A DNA stretch of 47,625 nucleotides from Streptomyces sp. TRM68367 (GCF_014495685.1 NZ_JACTVI010000061.1:1-47625); one strand, 5' to 3'. Numbered from the stretch's first letter, positions 24,166 to 32,630 are shown. Program-made: numbers and translations. The notes: a model not told the origin generated them from the sequence alone.

Positions 24166-25563
24166 GTGCGCACCCCCCGCCTCCTCGCCGTCACCGTCGC
24201 CCTCGCCGCCCTCGCCGGGTGCGGCGGCGGGGTCGACGGCAGCCCGGGCGGGTCCGGTGTGCGCGACCCGTACTTCCCGAAGGCGGGCAACGGCGGCTAC
24301 GACGTCACCCACTACGCCCTCGGACTCGCCTACGACCCGGACGCCCACCACCTCACCGGCACGGCCACCCTCACCGCCCGCGCGACCCGTGACCTGTCCG
24401 CCCTGAGCCTCGACCTGAAGGGCCTGGACGTCGAGAAGGTCACCGTCGAGGGCCGCACCGCCCGCTTCAACCGCGCCGGCCAGGAACTGACCGTCCGCCC
24501 CCGCGACGACCTCGACGAGGGCCGCACCTTCCGGCTGACGGTCCGTTACTCCGGCTCCCCGCAGGCGCTCACCGACCCGGACGGCTCCTCGGAGGGCTGG
24601 CTGCGCACCGCGGACGGCGCACTCGCGCTCGGCGAGCCCGTGGGGTCGATGACGTGGTTCCCCGGCAACCACCACCCCTCCGACAAGGCGTCGTACACCG
24701 TCGAGGTCACCGTGCCGCAGGACCTGCGGGCCGTCTCCAACGGGGAGCCCGCCGGCGAGCGCACCGCGCACGGCCGTACGACGTTCACCTGGCGCACCGC
24801 CGAGCCGATGGCGAGCCACGTCGCCACGCTCGCCATCGGCACCTACGACCTCCGCCGGTCCACGACCCCTGCCGGCCTACCGGTGTACACGGCCGTCGAC
24901 CCGGACCAGGCGAGCGCGAGCCGGGCGGTCCTCGCGCGGATTCCCGAGGTCATCACCTGGGCGGAGCGGTACTTCGGCCCGTACCCCTTCTCCTCCGCCG
25001 GCGCGATCGTCGACCGGGTGGGCGACGCCGGGTACGCCCTGGAGACCCAGAACCGGCCCGTCTTCCCCGGCGCCCCCGACACCGCGCTCCTCGTCCACGA
25101 ACTCGCCCACCAGTGGTACGGCAACTCCGTCACCCCGAAGACCTGGCGGGACATGTGGCTGAACGAGGGCTTCGCCACGTACGCGGAGTGGCTGTGGCAG
25201 GAGGACCACGGCGGCGACAGCGCCCAGCAGACCTTCGACGCCCTCTACGCCGGCGACTACTTCGACACCGCCGAGGCCGACGCCGACGTCTGGTCCTTCC
25301 CGCCCGCGCAGCCGCCCCGCGCCGCCGACATCTCCGGCAGCCCCGTCTACTGGCGCGCCGCGATGGTCCTCCACCAGATCCGCCGCACCGTCGGCGACCC
25401 CGCCTTCCGCGCCCTCCTGCGCGGCTGGGCCACCGCCCACCGCCACGGTAACGCCGACACCGCCGACTTCACGGCGTACGTCGAACAGAGCGCCCCGGAC
25501 AAGGACTTCGAGCCGATCTGGCGGGACTGGCTGTACGGCGACGGAAAACCAGAACACCTCTGA
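24166..25563 (+). CDS. M1-family metallopeptidase lipoprotein
   Basis: A 465-residue secreted zinc aminopeptidase. Residues 1-19 are a lipoprotein signal peptide ending LAGC. An N-terminal beta domain (YDVTHYALGLAYDPDAHHLTG region) precedes the catalytic domain, which has H311-E-L-A-H315 and the third zinc ligand E334 in NEGFATY, the spacing of the M1 family. The C-terminal helical domain found in cytoplasmic PepN is absent, as in other short secreted members. The usual GxMEN substrate motif appears as GYALETQN, with Glu retained. It is likely anchored outside the membrane and trims peptides. Confidence 0.92.
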   Translation: MRTPRLLAVTVALAALAGCGGGVDGSPGGSGVRDPYFPKAGNGGYDVTHYALGLAYDPDAHHLTGTATLTARATRDLSALSLDLKGLDVEKVTVEGRTARFNRAGQELTVRPRDDLDEGRTFRLTVRYSGSPQALTDPDGSSEGWLRTADGALALGEPVGSMTWFPGNHHPSDKASYTVEVTVPQDLRAVSNGEPAGERTAHGRTTFTWRTAEPMASHVATLAIGTYDLRRSTTPAGLPVYTAVDPDQASASRAVLARIPEVITWAERYFGPYPFSSAGAIVDRVGDAGYALETQNRPVFPGAPDTALLVHELAHQWYGNSVTPKTWRDMWLNEGFATYAEWLWQEDHGGDSAQQTFDALYAGDYFDTAEADADVWSFPPAQPPRAADISGSPVYWRAAMVLHQIRRTVGDPAFRALLRGWATAHRHGNADTADFTAYVEQSAPDKDFEPIWRDWLYGDGKPEHL

Positions 25564-25645
25564 CCACCACACCCCGCGACGGCGCACAACCACATCCGCA
25601 AGCCGCGGGCATGCATGCCTCCCCAGTGCCTCAAGGGCCTGGGAG

Positions 25646-26329
25646 TCACCCCACCCGCACCCCCAACTCCGCCGCGAACACCTCCGCCAACTCCACCAGT
25701 TGCCCCGGACTGATCACCGCCCCCGCCAACCGGTCCACTCCCCGCGCGATATCCAGCGAAGCGGCCCCGCGCAGGTCGACGTCCGTCAGGGTCGCCGCGT
25801 TGAAGTCCGCGCCCTTGACCGCGCAGTCGGTGAACTCGACCCGCTCCAGACGGGCGCCTGCGAAGTCCGGTTCGACCAGGACGCAGGAGTCGAAGACGAC
25901 GTCTCTGAGGCGAGCCGCGCGCAGGTTCAGGTAGTCGATCTTGCCGCCGCGGATCACCACCCGCTCCAGGACGGCGCCGTGCAACTGGATGCCTCCCAGG
26001 CGGGCGTCGGTCAGCTCGACGTCGCGCAGGGTTGCCTCGGCCAGGTCCGTGCCGACGCCACGCGGGGCGGTGAGGACCGAGTCGAGGAAGCGGGCGCGGG
26101 TCAGGCGGGTCTCGTCCAGCGCGCAGCCGGCAAGCGCGCAGTCCATGAAGCGGGCGCCCCCGCCGTCCTGCCCGGCGAGGTCCGCGTCCCGGAACTCCAG
26201 CCCGTCGTAGTCCCCGTCCGGCTCCAGCCCGCCGCCGTACGGCACGAGTGGTGGCAGCCGGATCTCCGGGCGCCGGGCCGCCTTCACCACCGTACTCCCA
26301 CCGGATTCACCGGTCACTCTCCTCGCCAT
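25646..26329 (-). CDS. Pentapeptide-repeat protein
   Basis: A 227-residue protein whose centre (about residues 45-195) consists of pentapeptide repeats with the A(D/N)LxX pattern, for example LEFRDADLAGQD, ARFMDCALAGCALDETRLTRARF and ADFNAATLTDVDLRGA. These should form a right-handed quadrilateral beta-helix of about six coils. Such proteins can mimic DNA and protect gyrase, or have other scaffold roles; nothing here decides. The ATG at 26329 is used. It diverges from the FAD oxidoreductase remnant. Confidence 0.87.
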   Translation of the reverse strand: MARRVTGESGGSTVVKAARRPEIRLPPLVPYGGGLEPDGDYDGLEFRDADLAGQDGGGARFMDCALAGCALDETRLTRARFLDSVLTAPRGVGTDLAEATLRDVELTDARLGGIQLHGAVLERVVIRGGKIDYLNLRAARLRDVVFDSCVLVEPDFAGARLERVEFTDCAVKGADFNAATLTDVDLRGAASLDIARGVDRLAGAVISPGQLVELAEVFAAELGVRVG

Positions 26330-26485
26330 GACCCCATGCTGCACCCCGCCACTGACAATCGCCGTGACCTGCGAAAACTCCCTCGCTGAGGTCCCGATGT
26401 CACATTCCGGGCCCCTCAAACAGTCGTACAGGCAGAACCACCAGGCGACCGAGCCGCAGACCACGACCCGAGGGGGAACCCAGCC

Positions 26486-27301
26486 ATGCACCGCATCACC
26501 GTCATCGGCGGCGGCTTCGCCGGACTGACCGCGGCCATCACGGCCGCCGAGGCGGGCGCCAAGGTCACCGTGTACGAGGCCCACCACACCCTGGGCGGGC
26601 GGGCACGGACCGCCGAGGGCCCGTACCGACGAACGACGGACCGCACGCCCTCTACCGCGGCGGCCCGCACTGGACCTGGCTCAAGCAGCGCGACCTCATC
26701 GGGCCGCTGGCCCCGATCCCGCCCCTGGAGGCGGCGCGGCTGCGGCTGCGCCACCGCGGCGAGCTGCGCCGCACCCCGCCCTTCGCGATGCTGCAGCTGC
26801 TGCGGCGCGGCGTGCCGCCCGCGCCCGTCGACGCCGACTTCCTGACCTGGGCCACGGGCGTCGCGGGCGAGGAGGGCGCCCGCGCGGCCGCGCACTACTC
26901 GGCCGTCGCGCTGTTCCACCACGACCCCGGTTCGCTGTCCGCGGCGTTCGTGCAGGAGCGGCTGCGCCGATCGGCCAAGCTGCCACCCGAGGCGCAGTAT
27001 CCGCGCGGCGGCTGGGCCAGTGTCATCGAGCGCCGAGCAGCTCCTCGACGTCGGCTACGACGGCTGGCGCCCGCGCGTGACGTGGCGGCGCGAGGCCGTC
27101 GCGAACGGCCGTACCGGCGCCGTCGACCTGCCCGGCACCAGCTGGCGCGACCGCCCGGCCGTCGACCGCGGCGACGGCGTCTGTCTCGCCGGCGACCAGG
27201 TCGCCGCCCCCGGCGTGCTGTCGGAGGTCTCCTTCAACAGCGCGCTGACCGCCGTGTCGCTGGCGCTGGGCCGGGCCACCCTTGACCTCAAGCATGCTTG
27301 A
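26486..27301 (+). pseudogene. FAD-dependent oxidoreductase (amine oxidase/phytoene desaturase type), decayed
   Basis: The start is a clear FAD-binding Rossmann motif, VIGGGFAGLTAAITAAEAGAK, with the downstream GGRARTAEGPYR. A one-base deletion near 26626-26630 then moves the protein into another frame, where NDGPHALYRGGPHWTWL continues the family sequence to GGWASVIER. At about 27027-27040 the sequence jumps to AEQLLDVGYDGWRPRVTW and the C-terminal FAD motif GDGVCLAGDQVAAPG, skipping the substrate domain. About 270 of an expected 450-480 residues remain, in three pieces and at least two frames. The original function is unknown. Confidence 0.8.
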
Positions 27302-27312
27302 GGTCGTGGACT
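27282..27312 (+). promoter_or_regulatory. SoxR box in a 19-bp-spacer promoter
   Basis: A perfect 22-bp palindrome at 27284-27305 has the core CCTCAAGCATGCTTGAGG, which fits the SoxR consensus (CCTCAAG...CTTGAGG). It sits exactly between TTGACC (27282-27287) and TGGACT (27307-27312), 19 bases apart, the overlong spacing that MerR-family activators such as SoxR correct. The gene it drives, the quinone oxidoreductase at 27362, is broken. Confidence 0.88.
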
Positions 27313-27361
27313 GGCCCTCCGAGCGGCACCAAGCCACATGTCACCGCTGGGGGACCCCGCC

Positions 27362-28116
27362 ATGTACGCCATCCGCCTGCACGCCTTCGGACCGGCCGAG
27401 AACCTGACCCACGAGCAGGTGAAGGACCCGCGGCCGGGTCCGGGCCAGGTCCGTGTCGCCGTGCGGGCGGCGGGCGCCCACCTCCTGGACACCGCGCTGC
27501 GCGAGGGTATGCAGGGCCCGGCGCCCGAGCCGACCGTCCTGCCCCCCATCCCGGGCCGCGAGGTCGCCGGTGTCGTCGAGTCTCGGCCCGGCAGCGGCGG
27601 GCGGCATCGGCACGCCTGTTGGTGCAGTACGCCAAGAACGCCGGAGCCACCGTCATCGGCCTCGCGGGCGGCCCGGAGAAGACCGCCCGCGTCCTGGCGA
27701 ACGGCGTCGACCTCGCCGTCGACTACACCGACCCCGGCTGGTCCGAGCAGGTCGCCGGCCACCAGGGCAAGGTCACGATCGTCTACGACGGCGTGGGCGG
27801 CGACGCGGCCCGCACGGCCGTCGGCCTCCTCGCACCGGGCGGCAGGCACATCGTCTTCGGCTGGTCCGGCAAGGGCCTGCACGACGGCGAGCCCTACCTC
27901 GTCGACGGCGTCTCCCAGCAGGTCCTCGGTCCCGTGATGCTGCAGCGGGCCGGCGGCCCCAACCCCGTCCGCACCCTGGAGCTGCGCGCCCTCACCGAGG
28001 CCGCCGCCGGCCGGCTCACCCCGGCCGTGCAGTGCTTCCCGCTCGCCGAGGCGGCCGCCGCGCACCGCGCCCTTCAGACGCGCGGGACGACCGGGAACGT
28101 GGTATTGGAGCCATGA
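27362..28116 (+). pseudogene. MDR-family NAD(P)H:quinone oxidoreductase, decayed
   Basis: The N-terminal part (MYAIRLHAFGPAENLTHEQV through PPIPGREVAGVVES) and the C-terminal part (LVQYAKNAGATVIGLAGG onward to GTTGNVVLEP) are both well preserved, including the nucleotide-binding fold. Between them, at about 27580-27630, 70-80 residues are missing, and an extra C in the AAGGIGT-LLVQY junction puts the two halves in different frames. In S. coelicolor the SoxR regulon includes an oxidoreductase of this type in the same neighbourhood (from memory). The operator survives while the enzyme is lost. Its stop overlaps the possible upstream start of the MFS gene (ATGA). Confidence 0.82.
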
Positions 28117-29699
28117 CCAGGCGCAGGAGAAACAGGGATGCGATACGCCCCGATTCGTGGTCTTCTGGCCAGATGAGTGTCACCCGGAAAGGTGAATCCA
28201 GCCCTCCGAACGGCCCTCACGCGGCCCCTCCCGCGGACACCGGCCCCCGCCGCTGGTGGGGCCTGGTCGTCATCGCCCTCGCCCAGCTGATGGTCGTCCT
28301 CGACGCGACGATCGTGAACATCGCACTGCCCTCCGCGCAGCGCGCGCTGGACATCTCCGACGGCAACCGCCAGTGGGTCATCACCGCCTACACCCTGGCC
28401 TTCGGCGGCCTGCTCCTGCTCGGCGGCCGGATCGCCGACCTGGTGGGCCGCAAGCGGACCTTCGTCATCGGGCTCGTCGGCTTCGCGGCCGCCTCCGCAC
28501 TCGGCGGCGCCGCAACCACGTCCGGGATGCTGTTCGGCGCCCGCGCCCTGCAGGGCGTGTTCGCCGCCCTCCTCGCCCCGTCCGCGCTCAGCCTGCTGAC
28601 CACGACGTTCACGGACCCCAGGGAGCGCGGCAAGGCCTTCGGCATCTACGGCGCCCTGGCCGGCAGCGGCGCGGCGATCGGCTTCATCGTCGGCGGCGTA
28701 CTCACCGAGTACCTGAACTGGCGCTGGTGCCTGTACGTCAACGTGCCCATCGCGATCGTCGCCGTCATCGGCGCCCTCGCCCTCCTGCACGACCGCCCCG
28801 GCCGGCCCGGCGCCCGCCTCGACGTGCCCGGCGTGGTCCTCGGCTGCGGCGGCCTCGTCACGCTCGTCTACGGCTTCAGCGAGGCCGAGTCGCGCGGCTG
28901 GAGCGACACGCTGGTGCTGACGATGTTCGCGCTGAGCGTCGTCCTCCTCGCCGCATTCGTGTGGTGGCAGAAACGGGCGCCCAAGCCCCTGCTGCCGCTG
29001 CACATCATCCGGGACCGCGACCGCGCCGGCTGCTTCCTCACCATGGCGCTCGCCGTCATCGGCATGTTCGGCCTGTTCCTGTTCATGACCTACTACCTCC
29101 AGGTCGTCCTGGAGTACTCGCCGGTGAAGGCCGGCCTGGCCTTCCTCCCGCTGACCGCCGCGATCATCACCGGCTCCACCCAGATCTCCGCCCGGCTGCT
29201 CGGGCGCGTGCCGCCGCGCATGCTGATGGTCCCCGGCATGCTCCTGGCGGCGAGCGGCATGATGCTGCTGACCCGGATGACGGTGCACTCCACCTACGTC
29301 ACCGACATCCTGCCCGCGCTGATCCTGATGGGCCTCGGCATGGGCCTGACCTTCATGCCGGTGTTCGCCACCGCCACCGCCGGCGTCGCCCCGCACGACT
29401 CGGGCGTGACCTCCGCGACCGTCAACACCTCACAGCAGGTGGGCGGTTCCATCGGCACGGCCCTGCTCAACACCATCGCCACCACCAGCGGCGCCGCCTA
29501 CATCACCGCCCACCTCCACGACCCCGCCCAGCGGGCCCTGATCACCCGCGAAGGCGTCGTCCACGGCTACACCGTAGCCATCTGGTGGGCGGCCGGCTTC
29601 ATGCTCCTGGCCGGCCTGGTCGCAGGCCTGATGGTCACCGCCAAGGCCCCGAAACACGGCACCCCGGCCGAGACACCGGTACCGGAGACGGTCACCTGA
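28113..29699 (+). CDS. MFS exporter, DHA2 (14-helix) family
   Basis: A proton-coupled drug exporter of the EmrB/QacA type with 14 predicted helices. Family motifs: LDATIVNIALPSAQRAL in helix 1 (motif D1), GRIADLVGRKRTFVIGL between helices 2 and 3 (motif A), and the helix-5 motif C region GSGAAIGFIVGGVL. The ATG at 28113 overlaps the stop of the preceding oxidoreductase remnant, but its first 20 codons show poor third-position GC. The ATG at 28173 (MSVTRKGESS) may be the real start, giving 508 residues. It may be co-transcribed from the SoxR promoter, which would make it a redox-drug exporter; this is inference. Confidence 0.9.
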   Translation: MTRRRRNRDAIRPDSWSSGQMSVTRKGESSPPNGPHAAPPADTGPRRWWGLVVIALAQLMVVLDATIVNIALPSAQRALDISDGNRQWVITAYTLAFGGLLLLGGRIADLVGRKRTFVIGLVGFAAASALGGAATTSGMLFGARALQGVFAALLAPSALSLLTTTFTDPRERGKAFGIYGALAGSGAAIGFIVGGVLTEYLNWRWCLYVNVPIAIVAVIGALALLHDRPGRPGARLDVPGVVLGCGGLVTLVYGFSEAESRGWSDTLVLTMFALSVVLLAAFVWWQKRAPKPLLPLHIIRDRDRAGCFLTMALAVIGMFGLFLFMTYYLQVVLEYSPVKAGLAFLPLTAAIITGSTQISARLLGRVPPRMLMVPGMLLAASGMMLLTRMTVHSTYVTDILPALILMGLGMGLTFMPVFATATAGVAPHDSGVTSATVNTSQQVGGSIGTALLNTIATTSGAAYITAHLHDPAQRALITREGVVHGYTVAIWWAAGFMLLAGLVAGLMVTAKAPKHGTPAETPVPETVT

Positions 29700-29730
29700 G
29701 TCAGCCGGGCGACCTGAGCATCGGGCCGCT

Positions 29731-29767
29731 GGGCGGCACCCCGGCGACGATCACCGGGGTGCCGCCC
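29731..29767. terminator. Bidirectional terminator after the MFS gene
   Basis: A 14-bp perfect stem (29731-29744 with 29754-29767) around a 9-base loop, 31 bases after the MFS stop and 4 bases after the stop of the small leftward gene. Confidence 0.88.
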
Positions 29768-29771
29768 GCGA

Positions 29772-29909
29772 TCACACGGCGATGAACCGCGCCTCGGCAG
29801 CCAACTGCGCCGCACTAGTGGCCACTTCGAGCACCCCGCCCTTCCGCAACCAGAAGGACACACCGCCGTTGACGACACTGCTGGTCGAGCTGCTCATGGC
29901 CGGTGACAT
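29772..29909 (-). CDS. Small hypothetical protein (45 residues)
   Basis: A short leftward reading, MSPAMSSSTSSVVNGG then VSFWLRKGGVLEVATSAAQL and AAEARFIAV, ending at a TGA directly before a strong terminator. About 27 of the last 32 codons end in G or C, and the alternation of Val/Leu/Ala with charged residues looks protein-like. The opposite strand also has an open 45-codon frame with similar statistics, but its peptide composition is less natural and it has no terminator of its own. An internal ATG at 29897 would give 41 residues. No family is recognised. Confidence 0.45.
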   Translation of the reverse strand: MSPAMSSSTSSVVNGGVSFWLRKGGVLEVATSAAQLAAEARFIAV

Positions 29910-29961
29910 CAACGCCTGACCGCCCCCGGCCAATTCATCTGCCCCTGCTCCCGCCCACCGC

Positions 29962-29967
29962 TAGGGT
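29962..29967 (+). promoter_or_regulatory. -10 element of the APH(6)-type kinase gene
   Basis: TAGGGT lies 7 bases before the GTG at 29975. Confidence 0.55.
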
Positions 29968-29974
29968 CCGAACC

Positions 29975-30871
29975 GTGACGATGGACATCCCACCGGAGCT
30001 GGCGGCGACACAGGAGAAATACAACGGCGCCACGGGACGCGCCTTCATCGCCCGGCTACCCGACACGGCAGCCGAGTTCCTCAACCGCTGGAACCTCCGC
30101 CTCGACGGCCCGCCCATGCACGGCGTGGCCGCACTGGTCCTCCCCGTCGTACGCCACGCCGACAGCACCCCCGCCGCTCTCAAACTCCAACTCCCCGACG
30201 AGGAAAGCGAAGGCGAACCGACCGCCCTGCGCATCTGGAACGGCGACGGCGCCGTACGCCTCCTCGACCACGACGTACCCACCGGCACCATGCTGCTCGA
30301 ACGCCTCGACCCCACCCGCATGCTCAGCCACGTGCCCGACGTCCACGACGCCGTCGAAACCATCGCCGCACTCCTCGCCCACCTCACCGCGTTCCCCGCC
30401 CCCAAGGGCATGCGCCGCCTCGCCGACATCGCCCACGCCATGCTCGACGACACCCCCCAGGCCCTGCCCCGGGTCCCCGACCCCAAGGCCCGCCGCCTCC
30501 TCACCGACTGCGCCGCCGCCGTACGCGAGGTCGTCCCCGACCCCGGCGACCGCCTCCTGCACTGGGACCTCCACTACGACAACGTCCTCGCCTCCGACCG
30601 CGCCCCCTGGCTCGCCATCGACCCCAAACCCCTCGCCGGAGACCCCGGCTTCGACCTCCTCCCCGCCCTCCACAACCGCTACGACCCCACCGACACCCGC
30701 TGGCGCTTCGACGCGATGACCGACGTCCTGGGGCTGGACCGGGAGCGGGCGCGGGCGTGGAGCCTGGGCCGCGTCCTCCAGAACTGTTTGTGGGAGATCG
30801 AGGACGGGCGGCCGCTGGAGGGGGTGCAGTTGGAGATCGGGGCGTGTCTTCGCGGTCGCACGCTCGGCTGA
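29975..30871 (+). CDS. Aminoglycoside/hydroxyurea phosphotransferase family kinase, APH(6)-like
   Basis: A 298-residue small-molecule kinase of the streptomycin 6-phosphotransferase/hydroxyurea kinase family. The Brenner-type catalytic loop is HWDLHYDNVL with the catalytic Asp, and the metal motif is AIDPKPLAGDPGFD. N-terminal ATP-binding strands and the lysine in ALKLQLPDEE are in place. The GTG at 29975 with a -10 element 7 bases before it is preferred over longer in-frame starts. There is no streptomycin or hydroxyurea biosynthetic gene nearby, so this is probably a housekeeping relative; actual resistance cannot be inferred. Confidence 0.88.
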   Translation: MTMDIPPELAATQEKYNGATGRAFIARLPDTAAEFLNRWNLRLDGPPMHGVAALVLPVVRHADSTPAALKLQLPDEESEGEPTALRIWNGDGAVRLLDHDVPTGTMLLERLDPTRMLSHVPDVHDAVETIAALLAHLTAFPAPKGMRRLADIAHAMLDDTPQALPRVPDPKARRLLTDCAAAVREVVPDPGDRLLHWDLHYDNVLASDRAPWLAIDPKPLAGDPGFDLLPALHNRYDPTDTRWRFDAMTDVLGLDRERARAWSLGRVLQNCLWEIEDGRPLEGVQLEIGACLRGRTLG

Positions 30872-30879
30872 GACATAAG

Positions 30880-30914
30880 AATGCCCAGGCCGGAGCGGCT
30901 CTGACCTGGGCATT
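30880..30914. terminator. Terminator shared by the kinase gene and tRNA-Thr
   Basis: AATGCCCAGG (30880-30889) pairs with CCTGGGCATT (30905-30914). It lies between the kinase stop and the 3' end of the leftward tRNA gene and can serve both. Confidence 0.75.
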
Positions 30915-30915
30915 G

Positions 30916-30990
30916 AGCCCCCTGTCGGACTCGAACCGACGACCTACGCATTACAAGTGCGTTGCTCTGGGCCAGCTGAGCTAAGGGGGC
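30916..30990 (-). tRNA. tRNA-Thr (anticodon TGT)
   Basis: A complete cloverleaf on the reverse strand: acceptor GCCCCCT (30990-30984) pairs with AGGGGGC (30923-30917), the D arm includes TTAGCTCAGCTGG, the anticodon loop is CTTGTAA with anticodon TGT reading ACA, and the T arm contains GGTTCGAGTCC. The discriminator base is T at 30916 and no CCA end is encoded, as is common in Streptomyces. Confidence 0.96.
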
Positions 30991-31081
30991 AACGCGCACA
31001 ACATCACAGTGCGCGAGGGCTGCTCCACTGTACAGGCGGCGGAAAGCGAGTTTGAACGAGGCGAGGTGGTTTTCTGGCTTC

Positions 31082-31495
31082 TCACTCCACTTCGTACTCG
31101 AAGCTGTACGCCACGGAAGGCTCCCCGTGCCGGGCGATGAAGCTGCCGCTCCCCCGCAGCCCCGTCAGCTCCCCGGAGCCCGAGCCGGGGACGACCTCGA
31201 ACGTGCAGTGGACGGTGCCGTCGGCGTCGAAATGGCCGCGTTCCTCGACGGCGAAGGTGCCCTCGCGGCCGTCGAGCCGGCCGTGGATCAGCTCCATGCC
31301 GGTGAAGGTGCCGGTCTTTTCCGTAACGTAGACGATCGAGTACTCGCAGCGGGTGTCGGCGGCCTCGATGCCGCCGGTGAAGGTGTTGGTGACGGAGGCG
31401 TGGGCCAGGCGGGGGCTGGTGTCGGCCGGGCCGATCGGGTGCTCCTTCCAGTCGGCGAAGGTGAAGTGGCCGGTGGTCTGCGTGTTCGTAGGCAT
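31082..31495 (-). CDS. DUF3224 family protein
   Basis: A 137-residue soluble protein of the DUF3224 family, a small beta-barrel similar to allene oxide cyclase folds. Characteristic parts are GHFTFADWKEHPI, ASVTNTFTGGIEAADTRCEY, FTGMELIHGRLDGREGTF and GSFIARHG. The ATG at 31495 is chosen because the domain starts right after it. It diverges from a WYL-type regulator, with a perfect palindrome between the two starts, so the regulator very probably controls it. The substrate or ligand is unknown. Confidence 0.9.
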   Translation of the reverse strand: MPTNTQTTGHFTFADWKEHPIGPADTSPRLAHASVTNTFTGGIEAADTRCEYSIVYVTEKTGTFTGMELIHGRLDGREGTFAVEERGHFDADGTVHCTFEVVPGSGSGELTGLRGSGSFIARHGEPSVAYSFEYEVE

Positions 31496-31514
31496 GGGTG
31501 CAGCATCGGCGCCG

Positions 31515-31537
31515 TACCTGACATCTCCTGTCAGGTA
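31515..31537. promoter_or_regulatory. Perfect palindromic operator between DUF3224 and WYL regulator genes
   Basis: TACCTGACA-N5-TGTCAGGTA has 9-bp perfect arms. It lies 20 bases from both start codons, so one bound dimer could control both genes. Confidence 0.8.
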
Positions 31538-31543
31538 GGGCGG

Positions 31544-31549
31544 GACAAT
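31544..31549 (+). promoter_or_regulatory. -10 element of the WYL regulator gene
   Basis: GACAAT lies 7 bases before the ATG at 31557, immediately after the operator. Confidence 0.4.
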
Positions 31550-31556
31550 ATGCGCC

Positions 31557-32630
31557 ATGCGTGCCGACCGGCTTCTCTCCTTGCTTCTGCTGCTCCAGAA
31601 CCGTGGGCGGATGACGGCGCCCGAGCTGGCCGCGGAGCTGGAGGTGTCGGTGCGGACGGTGTACCGGGACATCGAGGCGCTGGGTGCGGCGGGTGTTCCG
31701 GTCTGTGCCGATCGGGGGCCGGCCGGTGGGTATCGGTTGATGGACGGGTACCGCACGCGGCTGACCGGGCTCACCGATGCCGAGGCTGGTTCGTTGTTCC
31801 TGGCCGGGGTGCCGGGACCGGCGCGGGAGCTGGGGCTGGGTGCGGTGCTGGCCAGCGCCCAGCTGAAGGTGCATGCGGCTCTTCCGGCCGGGCTCGGCGA
31901 GCAGGCCCGGCGGGTGCAGGAGCGGTTTCATCTGGACGCGCCGGCGTGGTTCCGGGACGCCGACCGGGTGCCGCTTCTGGCGGCGATCGCGCGGGCGGTG
32001 TGGGAGCAGCGGGTGCTGCGGGCGCACTACCGGCGCTGGCGCGGCGAGGTGCACCGGGAGCTGTGTCCGCTGGGGCTCGTCCTCAAGGGGGGCATCTGGT
32101 ACCTGGTGGCGCTGGCCGAGGAGACGGTACGGACGTATCGCGTGGCGCGGTTCGTGACGGTGGTGGAGACGGGGGAGGCCTTCGAGCGTCCGGCCGGGTT
32201 CGACCTGGCCGCGTCCTGGGCGGAGTCCGCGCGGCGGCTGGAGGCCTCGATGTACCGGGGAACGGCCCGGCTGCGGATTTCGCCGCGGGCACGACGGCTG
32301 CTGCCGATGCAGTTCGGTACGGCGGGCGTGCGGGCTCTGGAGAGCGCCGGGCCGCCGGACGGGGAGGGGTGGGTGGAGGTGGAGATGCCGGTGGAGGCGG
32401 AGGCCGTCGCGGTGACCGACCTGCTGCGGCTGGGCACGGAGGCGGAGGTGCTGGGCCCGCCCGAGCTGCGCAGGGCTGTCGCCGAGGCGGTGTCGGTGCT
32501 GGCGCGGCGTTACGGCGACGGGGCTTCGTCGTTCGGCCCGTCGGCTGGATCTTCGTCCGTCGAGAATTTCCGCGAAGTTCACAGGCCCGGAGGTACTGAC
32601 AGAACACGTGAACGCCAGGTACCGTCCTGA
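31557..32630 (+). CDS. HTH-WYL transcriptional regulator (YafY/DeoR type)
   Basis: A 357-residue regulator. Residues 1-60 form a winged helix-turn-helix (RLLSLLLLLQNRGRMTAPEL, then VSVRTVYRDIEALGAAGVPV). The WYL ligand-sensing domain follows at about 140-225 and contains the literal signature in GGIWYLVALAEETVRTYRVARF. A WCX-type C-terminal domain is at about 230-320, ending in a disordered tail. It almost certainly binds the palindrome in front of its own gene and controls itself and the DUF3224 gene. WYL domains often bind nucleic acids or nucleotides; the ligand here is unknown. Confidence 0.92.
   Translation: MRADRLLSLLLLLQNRGRMTAPELAAELEVSVRTVYRDIEALGAAGVPVCADRGPAGGYRLMDGYRTRLTGLTDAEAGSLFLAGVPGPARELGLGAVLASAQLKVHAALPAGLGEQARRVQERFHLDAPAWFRDADRVPLLAAIARAVWEQRVLRAHYRRWRGEVHRELCPLGLVLKGGIWYLVALAEETVRTYRVARFVTVVETGEAFERPAGFDLAASWAESARRLEASMYRGTARLRISPRARRLLPMQFGTAGVRALESAGPPDGEGWVEVEMPVEAEAVAVTDLLRLGTEAEVLGPPELRRAVAEAVSVLARRYGDGASSFGPSAGSSSVENFREVHRPGGTDRTRERQVPS

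Noticed and set aside
25608..25619. GGCATGCATGCC palindrome between the M1 peptidase and pentapeptide genes
   Set aside because: It lies between convergent 3' ends, so an operator role is unlikely, and it is too short for a terminator.
28074..29396. 440-residue frame antisense to the MFS exporter
   Set aside because: His/Gln/Gly/Asp-rich shadow; the sense strand encodes clear membrane helices and MFS motifs.
29782..29919. 45-codon frame on the plus strand opposite the small leftward gene
   Set aside because: Similar third-position GC, but a less protein-like sequence and no downstream terminator in its own direction. Not fully excluded.
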